Assembly: GCA_964494735.1 (NCBI GenBank)
Contig: CAZBSD010000007.1
Span: forward strand, 18,030 to 82,029
Length of the DNA stretch: 64,000 nt
From: PHAA01 sp964494735
GTDB taxonomy: Bacteria; Bacillota; Syntrophomonadia; Syntrophomonadales; Syntrophomonadaceae
Direction of reading: 5' to 3'
How positions within the stretch are numbered: the stretch's first letter is position 1; every line of letters begins with the position of its first letter. The position numbers and the translations under genes are program-made. This document shows positions 1 through 8,737 of the stretch, piece after piece. A model generated the notes under the pieces. The model saw only the letters and a list, made by a program, of their open reading frames with translations. It did not search any database and was not told where the DNA came from.

Positions 1-657
1 AGCCCGACCGACATGGGCGTAAATATGGCTGGATTCTGCATCATCGACGATGAGGTGGTGATCCAGGCCGCCAAGCAGGAGATACTGCGGCGCTATTACA
101 AGACCCGCTGCGCCCATCTGCAGGGGTTGGCGGAGAAAGACGAGATATACAAGCTGGAGCTGCTGATAAACAGCCTGGGGATTACCGCTAAACAGCGCCC
201 GGTGGTGGAGGCTGCTTTGCAGAAGGCCGATTCCTCCGGAGTGCCTTGCGCGGCTCTGCAGCTGAATGATGAGCAGATTGTCACCGGGAAAACGTCACCG
301 TTGCTCAGTGCCGGTGCGGCCCTGTTGTTGAACGCACTGAAAGCCTTGGGCGGGGTAAGTGATGATCTGCTCCTTATCTCACCCAACGTCATCGAGCCTA
401 TACAGGATTTGAAGTCGAAACACATGGGCAAACACGAACCCGGACTCCATGCCGACGAGGTCCTGATAGCCCTGGCTATCTCCGCCACCATGAATCCAGC
501 TGCCTCGGTAGCCATGCAGCAACTGTCCAATCTGCGCGATTGCGAAGCCCATTCCTCCGTTATCCTGCCCTGGGACGATGAGGATGTGCTGCAGAAGCTG
601 GGGGTCAACGTCACCTGCGAACCCCATTACCGGTCCAACAAGCTCTATCTCCGCTAG
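1..657 (+). CDS. DUF1846 family protein, C-terminal part (cut by window start)
   Basis: This is the last 218 codons of a protein whose beginning lies before the window. The frame is open from base 1, and the first residues read SPTDMGVNMAGFCI. That resembles the family's conserved SPTDMGVN stretch, in which a conserved aspartate-methionine-glycine block sits mid-protein. DUF1846 proteins are about 500 residues long, widespread in Firmicutes, and of unknown biochemical function. The C-terminal part here is Ala/Leu-rich and ends RSNKLYLR, a typical ending. A strong hairpin terminator follows about 60 bases downstream. The family assignment is from recognition of the conserved motifs and overall composition; no function is claimed. 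Confidence 0.8.
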   Translation, partial: SPTDMGVNMAGFCIIDDEVVIQAAKQEILRRYYKTRCAHLQGLAEKDEIYKLELLINSLGITAKQRPVVEAALQKADSSGVPCAALQLNDEQIVTGKTSPLLSAGAALLLNALKALGGVSDDLLLISPNVIEPIQDLKSKHMGKHEPGLHADEVLIALAISATMNPAASVAMQQLSNLRDCEAHSSVILPWDDEDVLQKLGVNVTCEPHYRSNKLYLR

Positions 658-718
658 GAAACAAAAGTAATTTCGATTAACATAGCGTTGGCTGTTCAAA
701 AGTGCAGAAAACAAGATG

Positions 719-757
719 CTCGAGGTTTCATACCAATAGACCTCGAGTTTCTCTTTT
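719..757 (+). terminator. Intrinsic terminator after the DUF1846 gene
   Basis: A perfect 8-bp inverted repeat (CTCGAGGT / ACCTCGAG) with a 13-base loop is followed by a T-rich tract (TTTCTCTTTT). It sits about 60 bases after the stop codon. Confidence 0.8.
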
Positions 758-1091
758 ATAATATGACTGGATTTGTCCTCCGACTTATATAGTAATGGAT
801 ATAATATCTGCTGCCTATTTAATGTCCAGCAGCACTGGAACCGTCGCTCTAGTGGCAGGAATCGTTGAATAACTTGTGAATAACTTGGGGACAGGCACCA
901 AGTTATTGAGGGGCAGGTATCAGGTTATTGCTACCGGACCCTGGTGGCTTATGCTAAACACTTGAACGTTTATTGAAAATTTATAGTAATAATTTGGAGA
1001 AAGTTCTGGCAACCAGCCGCTTTATGACGTAATAATAGGAAGGAGAAGGAATGGCTGAGGCATTCTATTTAGAATAATTCGGGGGGATACG
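758..1091 (+). other. Intergenic region with repeat and mini-ORF
   Basis: The 334 bases hold one copy of the 29-bp palindrome and, just after it, a degenerate second half of the same motif. Close to the next gene, a good ribosome binding site (AAGGAGAAGGA) precedes an 8-codon open frame at 1051-1077 (MAEAFYLE). The mini-ORF might be a leader peptide, but nothing else supports that. I see no clear promoter. Confidence 0.4.
879..907 (-). repeat. 29-bp palindromic repeat, copy 1
   Basis: Imperfect palindrome with 10-bp arms (AATAACTTGG / CCAAGTTATT) around a 9-base centre. It is identical, in the opposite orientation, to the copies at 3273-3301 and 19348-19376. It lies between genes, as the others do. 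Confidence 0.9.
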
Positions 1092-2822
1092 ATGAAACAA
1101 GTGAAAACCTTGATGGCGGCGATGATGATTTGGTTGTCCCTGGCCGCCGGCGCCATGGCTGCCTATACATATCCGGTCATAATCGTGGACGGACATCAGC
1201 TGGCCATAGATATGCCAGCCATCGATGAGAGCGGCCGGACCATGGTTCCGGTGCGGGCTTTCTTCGAGGAAGTGGGGGCAACCGTGGGCTGGGATGAAGC
1301 GTCGCAGACCATTACCATCCTTAAGGCTGATAGGGAGATAAGACTGATCCTTGGCAACAATACTGCCTACGTAAATGGTATGGAGATCGACTTGAGCAAT
1401 CCCCCCGCCAACCAGGATGGGCGGATACTGGTCCCGCTCCGCTTCGTGGCGGAAGCAATAGGGGCCAAGGTATCCTGGGACCAGGAAAGACAAGCTATAA
1501 TCGTGGCAACCGACCTGCAGCCAGGTGCTGCACCGGCCCAACCCGTTGCTGGACCTTCCGCTCCATCAGCCGATCCTGATACAGGACAAGCCGCTCCAGA
1601 GGTGCCAATCAATGGGCATCTCGGCGACTGGGAACCGCCCCTGATAGACCAGAAACTTTTCCACTCCGTTCTGATAGGACTGGCGGTGGCAGCTGTATTG
1701 TTAGGCGGAGTCATAACATACCGCCGCTCCAGGAGCAGTCGTGCCAATCGGGGAGGAAAACCTTTCAATGGCGTGGATGCAGTCGAAATTGACCAATTAA
1801 GGAAGATTACCGGGGAAATGGAGGCAGTCGCCGGGGATACTGATACCGGGACCGCGCAGACCTGGTCCGCCGGGTCAGAAAATAATGGGACAGTCGGCAG
1901 GACTTCATCCGGCGTCGCCGATACCCCCAATCAGCCAAAAGTCGAGGCTGTCTCAGAGACCCTGGAAGCAGATTACCGGAGGGAGTCTGCTGCCGTTCAG
2001 GATATGGATGGTCCAGATTTGCCGGCGGGGACTACAACTACGGCAGACATAGATGAAGTCCAGGGACGAGAGGGAAATACTGCGGCACAGGGTGCATCGG
2101 ATGCGGATGATCAGCGGAAGAGACGTGAGCCGCAGGATGAGGCAACCGGTCATAATCAGATCGTGAGGCCGCGCGGAGCCGAGATACCAAACTATCTGGC
2201 ACACTTGGAGAATGCAGAGTCATTGAAATCGTCTGAACCAGGTGACCAGAGAGAGACTGCAGCCCTGGATATGATAGGAACTGCGGAGTCCGATTACCCG
2301 AGAGAGACTGCTGGAGATGATCGGTTGGCTGAACCCGATCATCGGAGCGAGATTGAGTTGGCGGATGAGTTCAAGACCGAAATGGAAGCAGTTGCAGCCT
2401 CCGATACCTTAACCCTTGGCATGAAGACCCCTGGCCAGGACAAATCGAACCTGGCTGAAGCCAATTACCAGGAGGGGCTGAAACTGATCCAGCAGCAGAA
2501 ATGGTCTGAGGCCCGATTGGCCTTGGTCTATCCATCCATCACGAAGTACGGGGATTCGGAAGAGTTGGGTTATTTTATCGAGGCGGTGGAACAGTACCAG
2601 GAGTCCGTCGATCCCGGTTCGGCAGATCCCTACTGGGCGGCGTTGATGGCGGATTATTATTGCCGCAAGATACCTGACTCCTATGGCGGCATCTTCCAGG
2701 ACGAGATTCTTCGGTTTAAGGATGTGTGCAGCCGCAATTTCACAGCGTTGGCAGAGGATCCTATTTCCCAGCAGAAGCATGAAATAGCAGAACAAGAGCG
2801 GAGACTGCGGGAAGAGTTCTAG
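1092..2822 (+). CDS. Membrane-anchored copper-amine-oxidase-stalk-domain protein
   Basis: A 576-residue protein with four parts. Residues 1-23 look like a signal peptide. Residues about 27-138 match the copper amine oxidase N-terminal (stalk) domain that Firmicutes use as an extracytoplasmic module; the paired motifs MVPVRAFFEEVGA and LVPLRFVAEAIGA with following W-D are diagnostic. A Pro/Ala linker follows, then a membrane helix at about 191-210 with an RRSR stop-transfer. The rest is a long acidic, low-complexity tail with loose repeats of an ESDYPRETA-like motif, ending in a helical TPR-like region from about 455. No catalytic residues are visible. The start ATG follows GGGGGGATACG. A cell-envelope structural or sensing role is possible, but its function is unknown. 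Confidence 0.75.
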   Translation: MKQVKTLMAAMMIWLSLAAGAMAAYTYPVIIVDGHQLAIDMPAIDESGRTMVPVRAFFEEVGATVGWDEASQTITILKADREIRLILGNNTAYVNGMEIDLSNPPANQDGRILVPLRFVAEAIGAKVSWDQERQAIIVATDLQPGAAPAQPVAGPSAPSADPDTGQAAPEVPINGHLGDWEPPLIDQKLFHSVLIGLAVAAVLLGGVITYRRSRSSRANRGGKPFNGVDAVEIDQLRKITGEMEAVAGDTDTGTAQTWSAGSENNGTVGRTSSGVADTPNQPKVEAVSETLEADYRRESAAVQDMDGPDLPAGTTTTADIDEVQGREGNTAAQGASDADDQRKRREPQDEATGHNQIVRPRGAEIPNYLAHLENAESLKSSEPGDQRETAALDMIGTAESDYPRETAGDDRLAEPDHRSEIELADEFKTEMEAVAASDTLTLGMKTPGQDKSNLAEANYQEGLKLIQQQKWSEARLALVYPSITKYGDSEELGYFIEAVEQYQESVDPGSADPYWAALMADYYCRKIPDSYGGIFQDEILRFKDVCSRNFTALAEDPISQQKHEIAEQERRLREEF

Positions 2823-2844
2823 CCATTCGGCCGGAATCAACGGA

Positions 2845-3201
2845 TTATTTTTGCATTGCCCGGGCCAATTCTTCCATCTCCTTACGGGCCAGGTCTTCCC
2901 GGCCAGCCAGGGATTCCAGGTGATGCTGCATCTCGTGGAGCACCGTGTCTATGATTTCCTCTCGCCAGCACTCCTCCGGCTCATCAGCCAGAAGTGCTAC
3001 GAAAGACCCATAATAGAAAACGATGAAACAACCCAGGATGGGATCCTCGGCATACTCTCCCATGATGTAATAGTCGTCTTCCTTCTTCTTGCCTTTGCGC
3101 AGATTGAAACCGCCGGTCAGTTGCCGCAGGTAGCGGGACGGTATGCTATCAACGGCTTGATCCAGCATGGCCGCGAAATTGTCAAAGGATGGCTTGGCCA
3201 T
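2845..3201 (-). CDS. Small zincin-like metallopeptidase
   Basis: A 118-residue protein with an HExxH zinc motif at residues 89-93 (LHEMQHHLES) preceded by the helix EEIIDTV. The layout resembles the minimal zincin family PF06262: a short N-terminal helical part, a beta segment with PILGCFIVFYYGSF, then the HExxH helix close to the C-terminus. Family members are cytoplasmic and mostly uncharacterised. There is no signal peptide. The third zinc ligand is not obvious. The start is preceded by an AGGGGGG purine tract at a suitable distance. It converges with the preceding plus-strand gene and shares no operon. The family call is probable; the substrate is unknown. Confidence 0.7.
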   Translation of the reverse strand: MAKPSFDNFAAMLDQAVDSIPSRYLRQLTGGFNLRKGKKKEDDYYIMGEYAEDPILGCFIVFYYGSFVALLADEPEECWREEIIDTVLHEMQHHLESLAGREDLARKEMEELARAMQK

Positions 3202-3272
3202 CTCAATCCCCCCTTATGGCTAATTCAATCAAGAATCCCTACCTGTGATTATACAACAAGCGCTCGGATACC

Positions 3273-3301
3273 AATAACTTGGTGCCTGTCCCCAAGTTAT
3301 T
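3273..3301 (+). repeat. 29-bp palindromic repeat, copy 2
   Basis: Same 29 bases as copies at 879-907 (inverted) and 19348-19376, with 10-bp arms. Located upstream of the metallopeptidase gene. Confidence 0.9.
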
Positions 3302-3441
3302 TATCATGATGACAATACCTGTCCCAATCTTGTTTTTCCTTAGTTCGGGGCCACAAGATGACGTATATATAGAGAGAAGCATACCAATTATGGGATGTGA
3401 TCCCATTAAATAAATGAACTGAGAAAGGTGACGAGTTACGG

Positions 3442-3666
3442 ATGTTGTTTAAAGTGATGACAGTTGACAAAGCGGTAACCGTATTTAAGCAGAAGAATGG
3501 GGTGACCGGGGGTTTGACCTCCAAGACTGCCTATGTGCCGCCGGGAACGCTATTGGAAGTGTATGGTTACGCCAACAGTGAGGAGACCCGCTTTGTGGCC
3601 TGGAACGAACAGTTGTCGGCGACCTTCTTTACCGTTTCGGTAAATGATTGCCGACCCGCCTACTAA
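3442..3666 (+). CDS. Small hypothetical protein (74 aa)
   Basis: A short gene with an ATG start 8 bases after a GAAAGGTGAC purine tract. The product has no membrane segment, signal peptide or known motif that I recognise. It is rich in Val, Thr and aromatic residues and looks like a small beta-rich domain (VYGYANSEETRFVAWNEQL in its middle). A small palindrome (ATGGGAT gtg ATCCCAT, 3390-3406) lies about 35 bases upstream and could be an operator. It stands alone between oppositely oriented or distant genes. Coding status rests on the ribosome binding site and sensible composition only. Confidence 0.45.
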   Translation: MLFKVMTVDKAVTVFKQKNGVTGGLTSKTAYVPPGTLLEVYGYANSEETRFVAWNEQLSATFFTVSVNDCRPAY

Positions 3667-4032
3667 CGAGTGAAATCTACTTATCGGTGCAGGCTACAAG
3701 CATCGGGGGTAAACTTACCCGCCTGCAGTGCCTCCATGTTCGGCCTGCTATCTCGGACACTTTTTATTATTACCTGGTGCAAGTGATAAAATAGAACACC
3801 GGCGGGCCGCATATATGGCCGGCAAACATCCTGGCAACACCCACAACGGGTACTGAGCAGGAATTATGTACCAGGTGTCGAAATCACTAATGTCGGTATT
3901 GCGCCAACGTCAAAATGGTACAGACGATACCCAGCGCATGTGGTCGAGCCGCGGTAACGTGCTAGCCGATTTCGACGCACCGGTTTCAGACACTGACAAC
4001 CGATAAAATCTGAAGAGAAGGTATTTTCCATC
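3667..4032. other. 366-base gap before the epimerase gene
   Basis: I find no gene, repeat copy or recognisable riboswitch here. A few short inverted repeats exist (around GCCGGC at about 3815-3835), but none carries a T-tract or known core motif. Confidence 0.4.
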
Positions 4033-5025
4033 ATGGACAAACAGGGATACATATTGGTCACAGGGGCGGCTGGTTTTATCGGCTACCACCTGTCCAAACA
4101 GCTTCTGGAGATAGGCTATAAGGTGGTCGGTTTTGACAACCTCAACGATTATTATGACGTCAATCTAAAGCTGGCCCGATTGCGTCTGCTGGAACCTTTC
4201 GACGGATTCACTTTCGTCAAGGGGGATTTGGGCAGCAAGTCCGACGTTGATGATATTTTCGAGCGGTTTCAGCCGGCCGTCGTGGTCAATCTCGGCGCTC
4301 AGGCGGGGGTGCGCTACAGCATCGAAAATCCCCAGGCCTATATTCAGTCCAATATCGTCGGCTTCTTCAACATATTGGAGGCCTGCCGCCATGATCCGGT
4401 GGAACACCTGGTCTATGCTTCCTCCAGTTCAGTTTACGGGGCCAACAAGAAGGTTCCGTTTTCTACTGAGGACCACGTCGATAACCCGGTCAGCCTGTAT
4501 GCGGCTACCAAGAAATCCAACGAGCTGATGGCTTACAGCTATAGCTATCTATATAAAATTCCTTCCACCGGCCTGCGATTTTTCACCGTCTATGGTCCCT
4601 ATGGGCGCCCGGACATGGCGGCTTATTCTTTCACCCGCGATATCCTGGCTGACCGTCCCATCAAGGTTTTTAACCATGGGGACATGTACCGTGATTTCAC
4701 CTATATCGATGATATCGTCACCGGGGTGCTGAATGTGATGGCCCGACCGCCGCAGCCTGATGAAAACGGGACCAGATACAAAGTTTACAACATTGGCAAC
4801 AACCGGCCGGAGAAGCTGCTGGACTTCATCGCCGCCCTGGAAAAATGCCTAAGCCGGGAAGCGATCAAGGAGTTTTATCCGATGCAGCCGGGGGACGTAT
4901 ACCAGACCTACGCCGATGTCGCCGATCTGATGCGGGACTTCAATTTCAAGCCCAACACCCCCATAAAAGTCGGGCTGCAGAGATTTGTGGACTGGTACTG
5001 CGAATATTACGGAGTGGAGGTTTAG
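4033..5025 (+). CDS. NAD-dependent UDP-glucuronate 4-epimerase
   Basis: A 330-residue extended short-chain dehydrogenase. The Rossmann NAD motif TGAAGFIG is at residues 10-17, the serine motif is SSSSVYG, and the catalytic pair sits in YAATKKSNE (YxxxK). The stretch FDNLNDYYDVNLK after the second strand is typical of the branch that interconverts UDP-glucuronate and UDP-galacturonate rather than UDP-glucose/galactose. The gene is followed after 3 bases by UDP-glucose dehydrogenase, which makes its likely substrate, so the pair forms a two-gene operon for uronic-acid nucleotide sugars used in cell-surface polysaccharide. It acts in the cytoplasm. The start ATG follows GAGAAGGTATTTTCCATC. Substrate specificity is inferred from motif and neighbour. 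Confidence 0.88.
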   Translation: MDKQGYILVTGAAGFIGYHLSKQLLEIGYKVVGFDNLNDYYDVNLKLARLRLLEPFDGFTFVKGDLGSKSDVDDIFERFQPAVVVNLGAQAGVRYSIENPQAYIQSNIVGFFNILEACRHDPVEHLVYASSSSVYGANKKVPFSTEDHVDNPVSLYAATKKSNELMAYSYSYLYKIPSTGLRFFTVYGPYGRPDMAAYSFTRDILADRPIKVFNHGDMYRDFTYIDDIVTGVLNVMARPPQPDENGTRYKVYNIGNNRPEKLLDFIAALEKCLSREAIKEFYPMQPGDVYQTYADVADLMRDFNFKPNTPIKVGLQRFVDWYCEYYGVEV

Positions 5026-5028
5026 AAC

Positions 5029-6195
5029 ATGAAGATCGCAGTTGCCGGGGCTGGTTATGTGGGATTGTCGAACGCGGTTCTGCTGGCTCAGCATAATCAG
5101 GTGGTCGCCTACGATATAATCCAGTCCAAAGTAGACATGATCAACGACCGGCAAAGCCCCATAATCGATAAAGAATTGCAGGACTTCCTGGCCAGCCGGG
5201 AGCTTGACCTAATGGCCACCACCGATGCCTACCTGGCCTTCTCTGGGGCCGAATTCGTCATCATCGCGACTCCTACCGACTACGACCCCGACCGCAACTT
5301 CTTCACCACCAGATCGGTGGAAGCGGTGATCGCCAACGTGCTCTCCATCAATCCCGAGGCGGTGATGGTGGTCAAATCAACCGTCCCGGTGGGGTATACC
5401 GAGAAGGTCAGAATGATGTTTGAGACCGACAATATCATCTTTTCACCGGAGTTTTTACGGGAAGGTCAAGCCCTGTACGACAATCTCTACCCATCGCGCA
5501 TCATCGTGGGGGAACAGTCGCAGCGGGCCGAGGTGTTCGCGGGATTGATGATGCAGGGGGCATTAAAAGAGGACATACCCGTCTTGTTCACCAACCCCAC
5601 CGAAGCGGAAGCCATCAAGCTGTTCTCGAATACCTACCTGGCCTTGCGGGTGGCTTTCTTCAACGAGCTGGACACCTACGCCGAGATTCGTGGTTTGGAC
5701 ACCCGCCAGATACTGGAAGGGGTGGGGCTGGACCCGCGCATCGGCAGCCACTACAACAATCCCTCGTTTGGGTACGGGGGATATTGTCTGCCCAAGGATA
5801 CCAAGCAACTGAGAGCCAATTATGACACCGTCCCCAACAATATCATTAGTGCTATTGTAGACGCCAACCGCACCCGCAAAGACCATATCGCCGATATGAT
5901 ACTGGCCCGCGAACCTAGTGTAGTAGGCATTTACCGTTTGACCATGAAGGCCGATTCCGATAATTTCAGGTTTTCTTCCATCCAGGGCATTATGAAACGG
6001 GTTAAGGCCAAAGGGGTCGAGGTGGTGGTCTACGAGCCGTTTGTGGCTGAAGACGCCTTTTTCAAATCGCAGGTAATTCGTGACCTGAGCGAGTTTAAAG
6101 CCATGGCCGATGTTATCGTCGCCAATCGCATGACCGATGAGTTGGTGGATGTGGAGGAAAAGGTTTACACCCGGGATTTGTATAACCGGGACTGA
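5029..6195 (+). CDS. ugd: UDP-glucose 6-dehydrogenase
   Basis: Oxidises UDP-glucose to UDP-glucuronate with two NAD+. The 388-residue length fits the short bacterial form. The N-terminal dinucleotide motif GAGYVGLSN is at residues 7-15, and the catalytic cysteine is C253 within GYGGYCLPKDTKQL. The central SPEFLREGQALYDN and KSTVPVGYT motifs are those of the family. The start lies 3 bases after the epimerase stop codon with GGAGGTTTAGAAC as binding site, so the two are co-translated. The product feeds the epimerase. A terminator follows in the next intergenic region. Everything visible is intact. Confidence 0.95.
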   Translation: MKIAVAGAGYVGLSNAVLLAQHNQVVAYDIIQSKVDMINDRQSPIIDKELQDFLASRELDLMATTDAYLAFSGAEFVIIATPTDYDPDRNFFTTRSVEAVIANVLSINPEAVMVVKSTVPVGYTEKVRMMFETDNIIFSPEFLREGQALYDNLYPSRIIVGEQSQRAEVFAGLMMQGALKEDIPVLFTNPTEAEAIKLFSNTYLALRVAFFNELDTYAEIRGLDTRQILEGVGLDPRIGSHYNNPSFGYGGYCLPKDTKQLRANYDTVPNNIISAIVDANRTRKDHIADMILAREPSVVGIYRLTMKADSDNFRFSSIQGIMKRVKAKGVEVVVYEPFVAEDAFFKSQVIRDLSEFKAMADVIVANRMTDELVDVEEKVYTRDLYNRD

Positions 6196-6307
6196 GATTT
6201 CGGACTCATTTAATGCCATGCTACAAGACTGTGCTAGAAAGGCTTGGAGCATGGCCATAGGAAGACTGTAATCTAGCTAAACGTCAAGTATCACGCTTGC
6301 GCGTGAA

Positions 6308-6341
6308 TTCCGTATTAACGCTGCTATCACTTTTTTGACAG
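6308..6341 (+). repeat. Fragment of the MITE-like repeat
   Basis: The bases TTCCGTATTAACG followed by GCTAT and CTTTTTTGACAG match the right end of the ~122-bp elements at 16389-16510 and 55960-56082. The left part is not recognisable, so this is a decayed or partial copy. Confidence 0.5.
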
Positions 6342-6346
6342 CCTAT

Positions 6347-6378
6347 GCCGGCCGGGGTGGTCGGCTTTTCCTCTTTTT
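6347..6378 (+). terminator. Intrinsic terminator after ugd
   Basis: A 7-bp stem (GCCGGCC / GGTCGGC, one G-T pair) with a 5-base loop is followed by TTTTCCTCTTTTT. Confidence 0.65.
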
Positions 6379-6462
6379 GGGGTCGACTCGAGTTTTGCGC
6401 TCCGAATCAGTATAATAGAACCCAAAGTCGTGTTACCGCAATGTCTGCAATGGGGGGCAATT

Positions 6463-7161
6463 ATGGATAGCGACCAGCAATACAGACTGACCGAGCTGGA
6501 TGACCAATCTCCGGATAAAATCGCCGGGCTGCTTATCGACCTCAGCGAGTTGATCGATGGTGTCCGGGATCATCCCCGCCAAACCCCCAGCTACAGCCTG
6601 CTCAAACGTTTAAGCGGTGGGGATAAGGAGCAACAGGAACGATTGATGCAGAACCCGCTCCAGCTCCTGCCTTTGTATTTTTCCATCGTCCAATACGTTT
6701 TGGTGGAGCATGTAGAAACGCCCGCGGACTTGGAGGAGATCCTGCGCATCATGGAGGAGCACCACAGCCCGGGTGGACGGCAAAACGATTATCTGCAGGT
6801 TATAAAGGAAACGTTCGCGCGCACCATCGAGGCCAGCAAGGCGGTTTTTGCCCGCATGGAAGCACTGTCGGCTGAGTTGGAAAAATTCGAGCAAAATACC
6901 GGGGAGCAGGCGGAAGCGTTACAGGATAAGATGGATTCGTTATCGGCTGGGCTGGAGCAGGAACAACAGGAGGTTATGGCTAAAACCGAGGCCATGATAG
7001 CCCGGTTGGAGGAGCTGTCATCGGGGCACGTAACCGTCCCGCCGGAGAGCCCTAAGGTGAAAAGGAATCTCATCACTTTGGGCAGTAATATTGAGGTCAT
7101 GCTGGCAGCAGCGCTGGTAGTCCTCTTCGCGATCATAGTGGCAGCCTTGCTGAGCATTTGA
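6463..7161 (+). CDS. Tail-anchored coiled-coil protein of unknown function
   Basis: A 232-residue protein. The N-terminal half is a mixed globular region (KIAGLLIDLSELIDGV). Residues about 125-200 are strongly heptad-like with many Glu, Gln, Ala and Leu (SAGLEQEQQEVMAKTEAM), predicting a coiled coil. A single hydrophobic helix closes the protein (VMLAAALVVLFAIIVAALL), with only a few residues after it, so it is probably tail-anchored in the membrane. I chose the ATG preceded by TGGGGGGCAATT over a GTG 33 bases upstream that has no binding site. It is monocistronic. I do not recognise a family and suggest no function. Confidence 0.55.
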   Translation: MDSDQQYRLTELDDQSPDKIAGLLIDLSELIDGVRDHPRQTPSYSLLKRLSGGDKEQQERLMQNPLQLLPLYFSIVQYVLVEHVETPADLEEILRIMEEHHSPGGRQNDYLQVIKETFARTIEASKAVFARMEALSAELEKFEQNTGEQAEALQDKMDSLSAGLEQEQQEVMAKTEAMIARLEELSSGHVTVPPESPKVKRNLITLGSNIEVMLAAALVVLFAIIVAALLSI

Positions 7162-7201
7162 GGACACTTTGGATTTCCGCAAAAGCAGCTCAGAAAATAG
7201 T

Positions 7202-7241
7202 AATTCCAGGGTTTTACGGTAAATAGCCGTGCCCTGGAATT
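7202..7241. terminator. Bidirectional terminator hairpin
   Basis: Perfect 10-bp arms (AATTCCAGGG / CCCTGGAATT) with a second inner stem (ACGG / CCGT) lie between two convergent genes. T-rich flanks are present on both sides but short. Confidence 0.6.
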
Positions 7242-7252
7242 TAATATTTGAC

Positions 7253-7567
7253 CTAAGCGATCTTGACAGCGGTGCCCGACGCGGTCACCATCAGCATCCC
7301 GTCGCGGATGACTTCATAGTCGAGGTCGATGCCGACTATGGCATCAGCACCCAGATTGCGAGCCATGTCTTCCATCTCGCTGATGGCCACCCGCCGGGCT
7401 TCGCCCAGTTTGGTCTCATAGGCCCCGGAACGTCCGCCCACGATATCGGTTATGCTGGCAAACAGGTCACGTACCACGTTGGCACCCATGATCGCTTCAC
7501 CAGTGACCAGGCCCAGGTAGGCCGTCACTGGATGTCCTTCGATATTCGGAGTGGTTGTGATTATCAT
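7253..7567 (-). CDS. UPF0145 (YbjQ-like) protein
   Basis: A 104-residue protein of the YbjQ/UPF0145 family. Recognisable features are the opening MIITTTPNIEG, the central GANVVRDLFASITDIVGGRSG and the stretch NLGADAIVGIDLDYE, which are conserved across the family. Members assemble into small pentameric or larger rings and are usually annotated as heavy-metal-binding-like, but no biochemical role is established. The start ATG is preceded by AGGAGGGATCAAG; longer upstream reading is unsupported. It is transcribed alone, ends at a shared convergent terminator, and has a hairpin in its 5' region that could attenuate it. Confidence 0.9.
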   Translation of the reverse strand: MIITTTPNIEGHPVTAYLGLVTGEAIMGANVVRDLFASITDIVGGRSGAYETKLGEARRVAISEMEDMARNLGADAIVGIDLDYEVIRDGMLMVTASGTAVKIA

Positions 7568-7644
7568 CTTGATCCCTCCTGCGGTAATTTTCCCTATTTT
7601 AACATAACCATAACCCACACCCAAATTGATGTGCCGAGACAGAG

Positions 7645-7685
7645 AAAGGACCGCCGGAATCCTCATTGCGGCGGCCCTTTTTATG
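7645..7685. terminator. Terminator-like hairpin upstream of the UPF0145 gene
   Basis: AAAGG-A-CCGCCG pairs with CGGCGG-C-CCTTT around a 12-base loop, with five T on the plus strand. No plus-strand gene ends here, so it may be an attenuator for the minus-strand gene or a leftover. Confidence 0.45.
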
Positions 7686-7878
7686 AACAGAAGGAGGACT
7701 TCTGTGTCAATTCTTTTTTCTACTATATAATACGCATAACGAAGTAATTTACACAAGTGTTTTTGATCGATTTTATTAAAATTCTTGACAAATATTAAAG
7801 TGTCAGCCTTATAGCCAAAGTCGTCGTTGGCACCGGTTTGGAGTAGACCACTGGGCCTGATCCCAGCTGCTGTTTGGG

Positions 7879-8601
7879 TTAGGGCACGGTTGCCCCGGCA
7901 CCCTGCGAGCTGGCTACTGGGTTTACAATCCCGATTATCCCTTTTACATATTGGGCAAGGGCTTCCAGCATGTCGGCCAGATTTGCGCCCAGGGCTTGGG
8001 CCGCCGCGACAGCAGTCGGTACTGCTTTGGCCGGGATGGCCTTCAAAACCCCAGCCACCTTGTTGGTTCCGCGGCCGATAGCTTCAAAAAACGAGTTAGT
8101 CTTGGTGACAATACTCTCACCTAATCCATTGTTTGCAGACTCGTTCAGATCATTGCCAATCTTGTCGTTACCGTTTTTCTCTCCATTGCCATTGTTGGTG
8201 ACATTACCCTGGTTGTCACTGCCATTGTTGGTCTTTTCCTTTTTGTTGTTATTAACAGTATTCTGGTCCTTATTCTCTTTAGCTTTTTCCTGGCCGGGAA
8301 CTGTATCGCGGTCATTACTGCCCTGGTTGTCATTGCCATTGTTGGTCTCATCATTTTTGCCGTTATTACCAATATTTTGGTCTTTATTCTCTTTGACTTT
8401 TTCCTGGCCGGGAACTGTATCGCGGTTATTACTGCCCTGGTTGTCAGACTTGCTGTTTTGTTGGGTGATCACCGGTTGAGTAGTGCTATCCGCATTTTTG
8501 GGTGCAGCGAAGGACTCCGGAGGCAATACATAAAATAAAGCAAACAGGATGATCAACGAAAACGATACATTGCGTTTGATTAACCTCGCCATGGGGGACA
8601 T
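7879..8601 (-). CDS. Exported Asn-rich repeat protein
   Basis: A 240-residue protein. Residues 1-32 form a signal peptide (basic start, hydrophobic core SLIILFALFYVLP, then FAAPK). Residues 53-128 are two almost identical 38-residue repeats rich in Asn, Lys, Gln, Asp and Gly, containing RDTVPGQEK, with a short third start. The C-terminal third is hydrophobic and Ala-rich (KAVPTAVAAAQALGANLADM) and probably amphipathic or membrane-interacting. No cell-wall sorting motif is seen. The start follows AGGAGGATTAATAT. Upstream on the same strand is a c-di-GMP riboswitch with terminator, so the gene is likely switched by c-di-GMP, fitting a surface or biofilm role. I do not recognise a family. Confidence 0.65.
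   Translation of the reverse strand: MSPMARLIKRNVSFSLIILFALFYVLPPESFAAPKNADSTTQPVITQQNSKSDNQGSNNRDTVPGQEKVKENKDQNIGNNGKNDETNNGNDNQGSNDRDTVPGQEKAKENKDQNTVNNNKKEKTNNGSDNQGNVTNNGNGEKNGNDKIGNDLNESANNGLGESIVTKTNSFFEAIGRGTNKVAGVLKAIPAKAVPTAVAAAQALGANLADMLEALAQYVKGIIGIVNPVASSQGAGATVP
8218..8445 (-). repeat. Two tandem 114-bp coding repeats
   Basis: In-frame direct repeats encoding residues 53-90 and 91-128 of the Asn-rich protein. They differ at only a few codons in the first half and more toward the end. Such repeats commonly vary in number between strains. Confidence 0.85.
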
Positions 8602-8680
8602 ATATTAATCCTCCTCCTGGGACGATCATTAGACCGTCACTACTCTTCGCCAACATCCATTTGCTGATACCCGCCGCCCC

Positions 8681-8714
8681 AAAAATAAATACCTGCCGGT
8701 AGGAAGCCGGCAGG
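8681..8714 (-). terminator. Terminator of the c-di-GMP riboswitch
   Basis: Reading the minus strand, CCTGCCGG and CCGGCAGG form a perfect 8-bp stem followed by a T-rich run (TATTTATTTTT). It lies between the aptamer and the start of the Asn-rich protein gene. Confidence 0.85.
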
Positions 8715-8737
8715 CGATCATTCGAGTATGTGCTCCC

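Noticed and set aside
3815..4032. Riboswitch ahead of the epimerase gene
   Set aside because: Some GGC/GCC pairing is present, but no known aptamer core or terminator could be found.
7783..7815. TTGACA-type promoter on the plus strand
   Set aside because: A TTGACA box exists, but the only -10-like sequence is 19 bases away and no plus-strand gene follows for 2 kb.
8145..8479. Alternative open frames over the Asn-rich gene on both strands
   Set aside because: They are by-products of the low-complexity repeat; only the frame with signal peptide and AGGAGG site makes a sensible exported protein.
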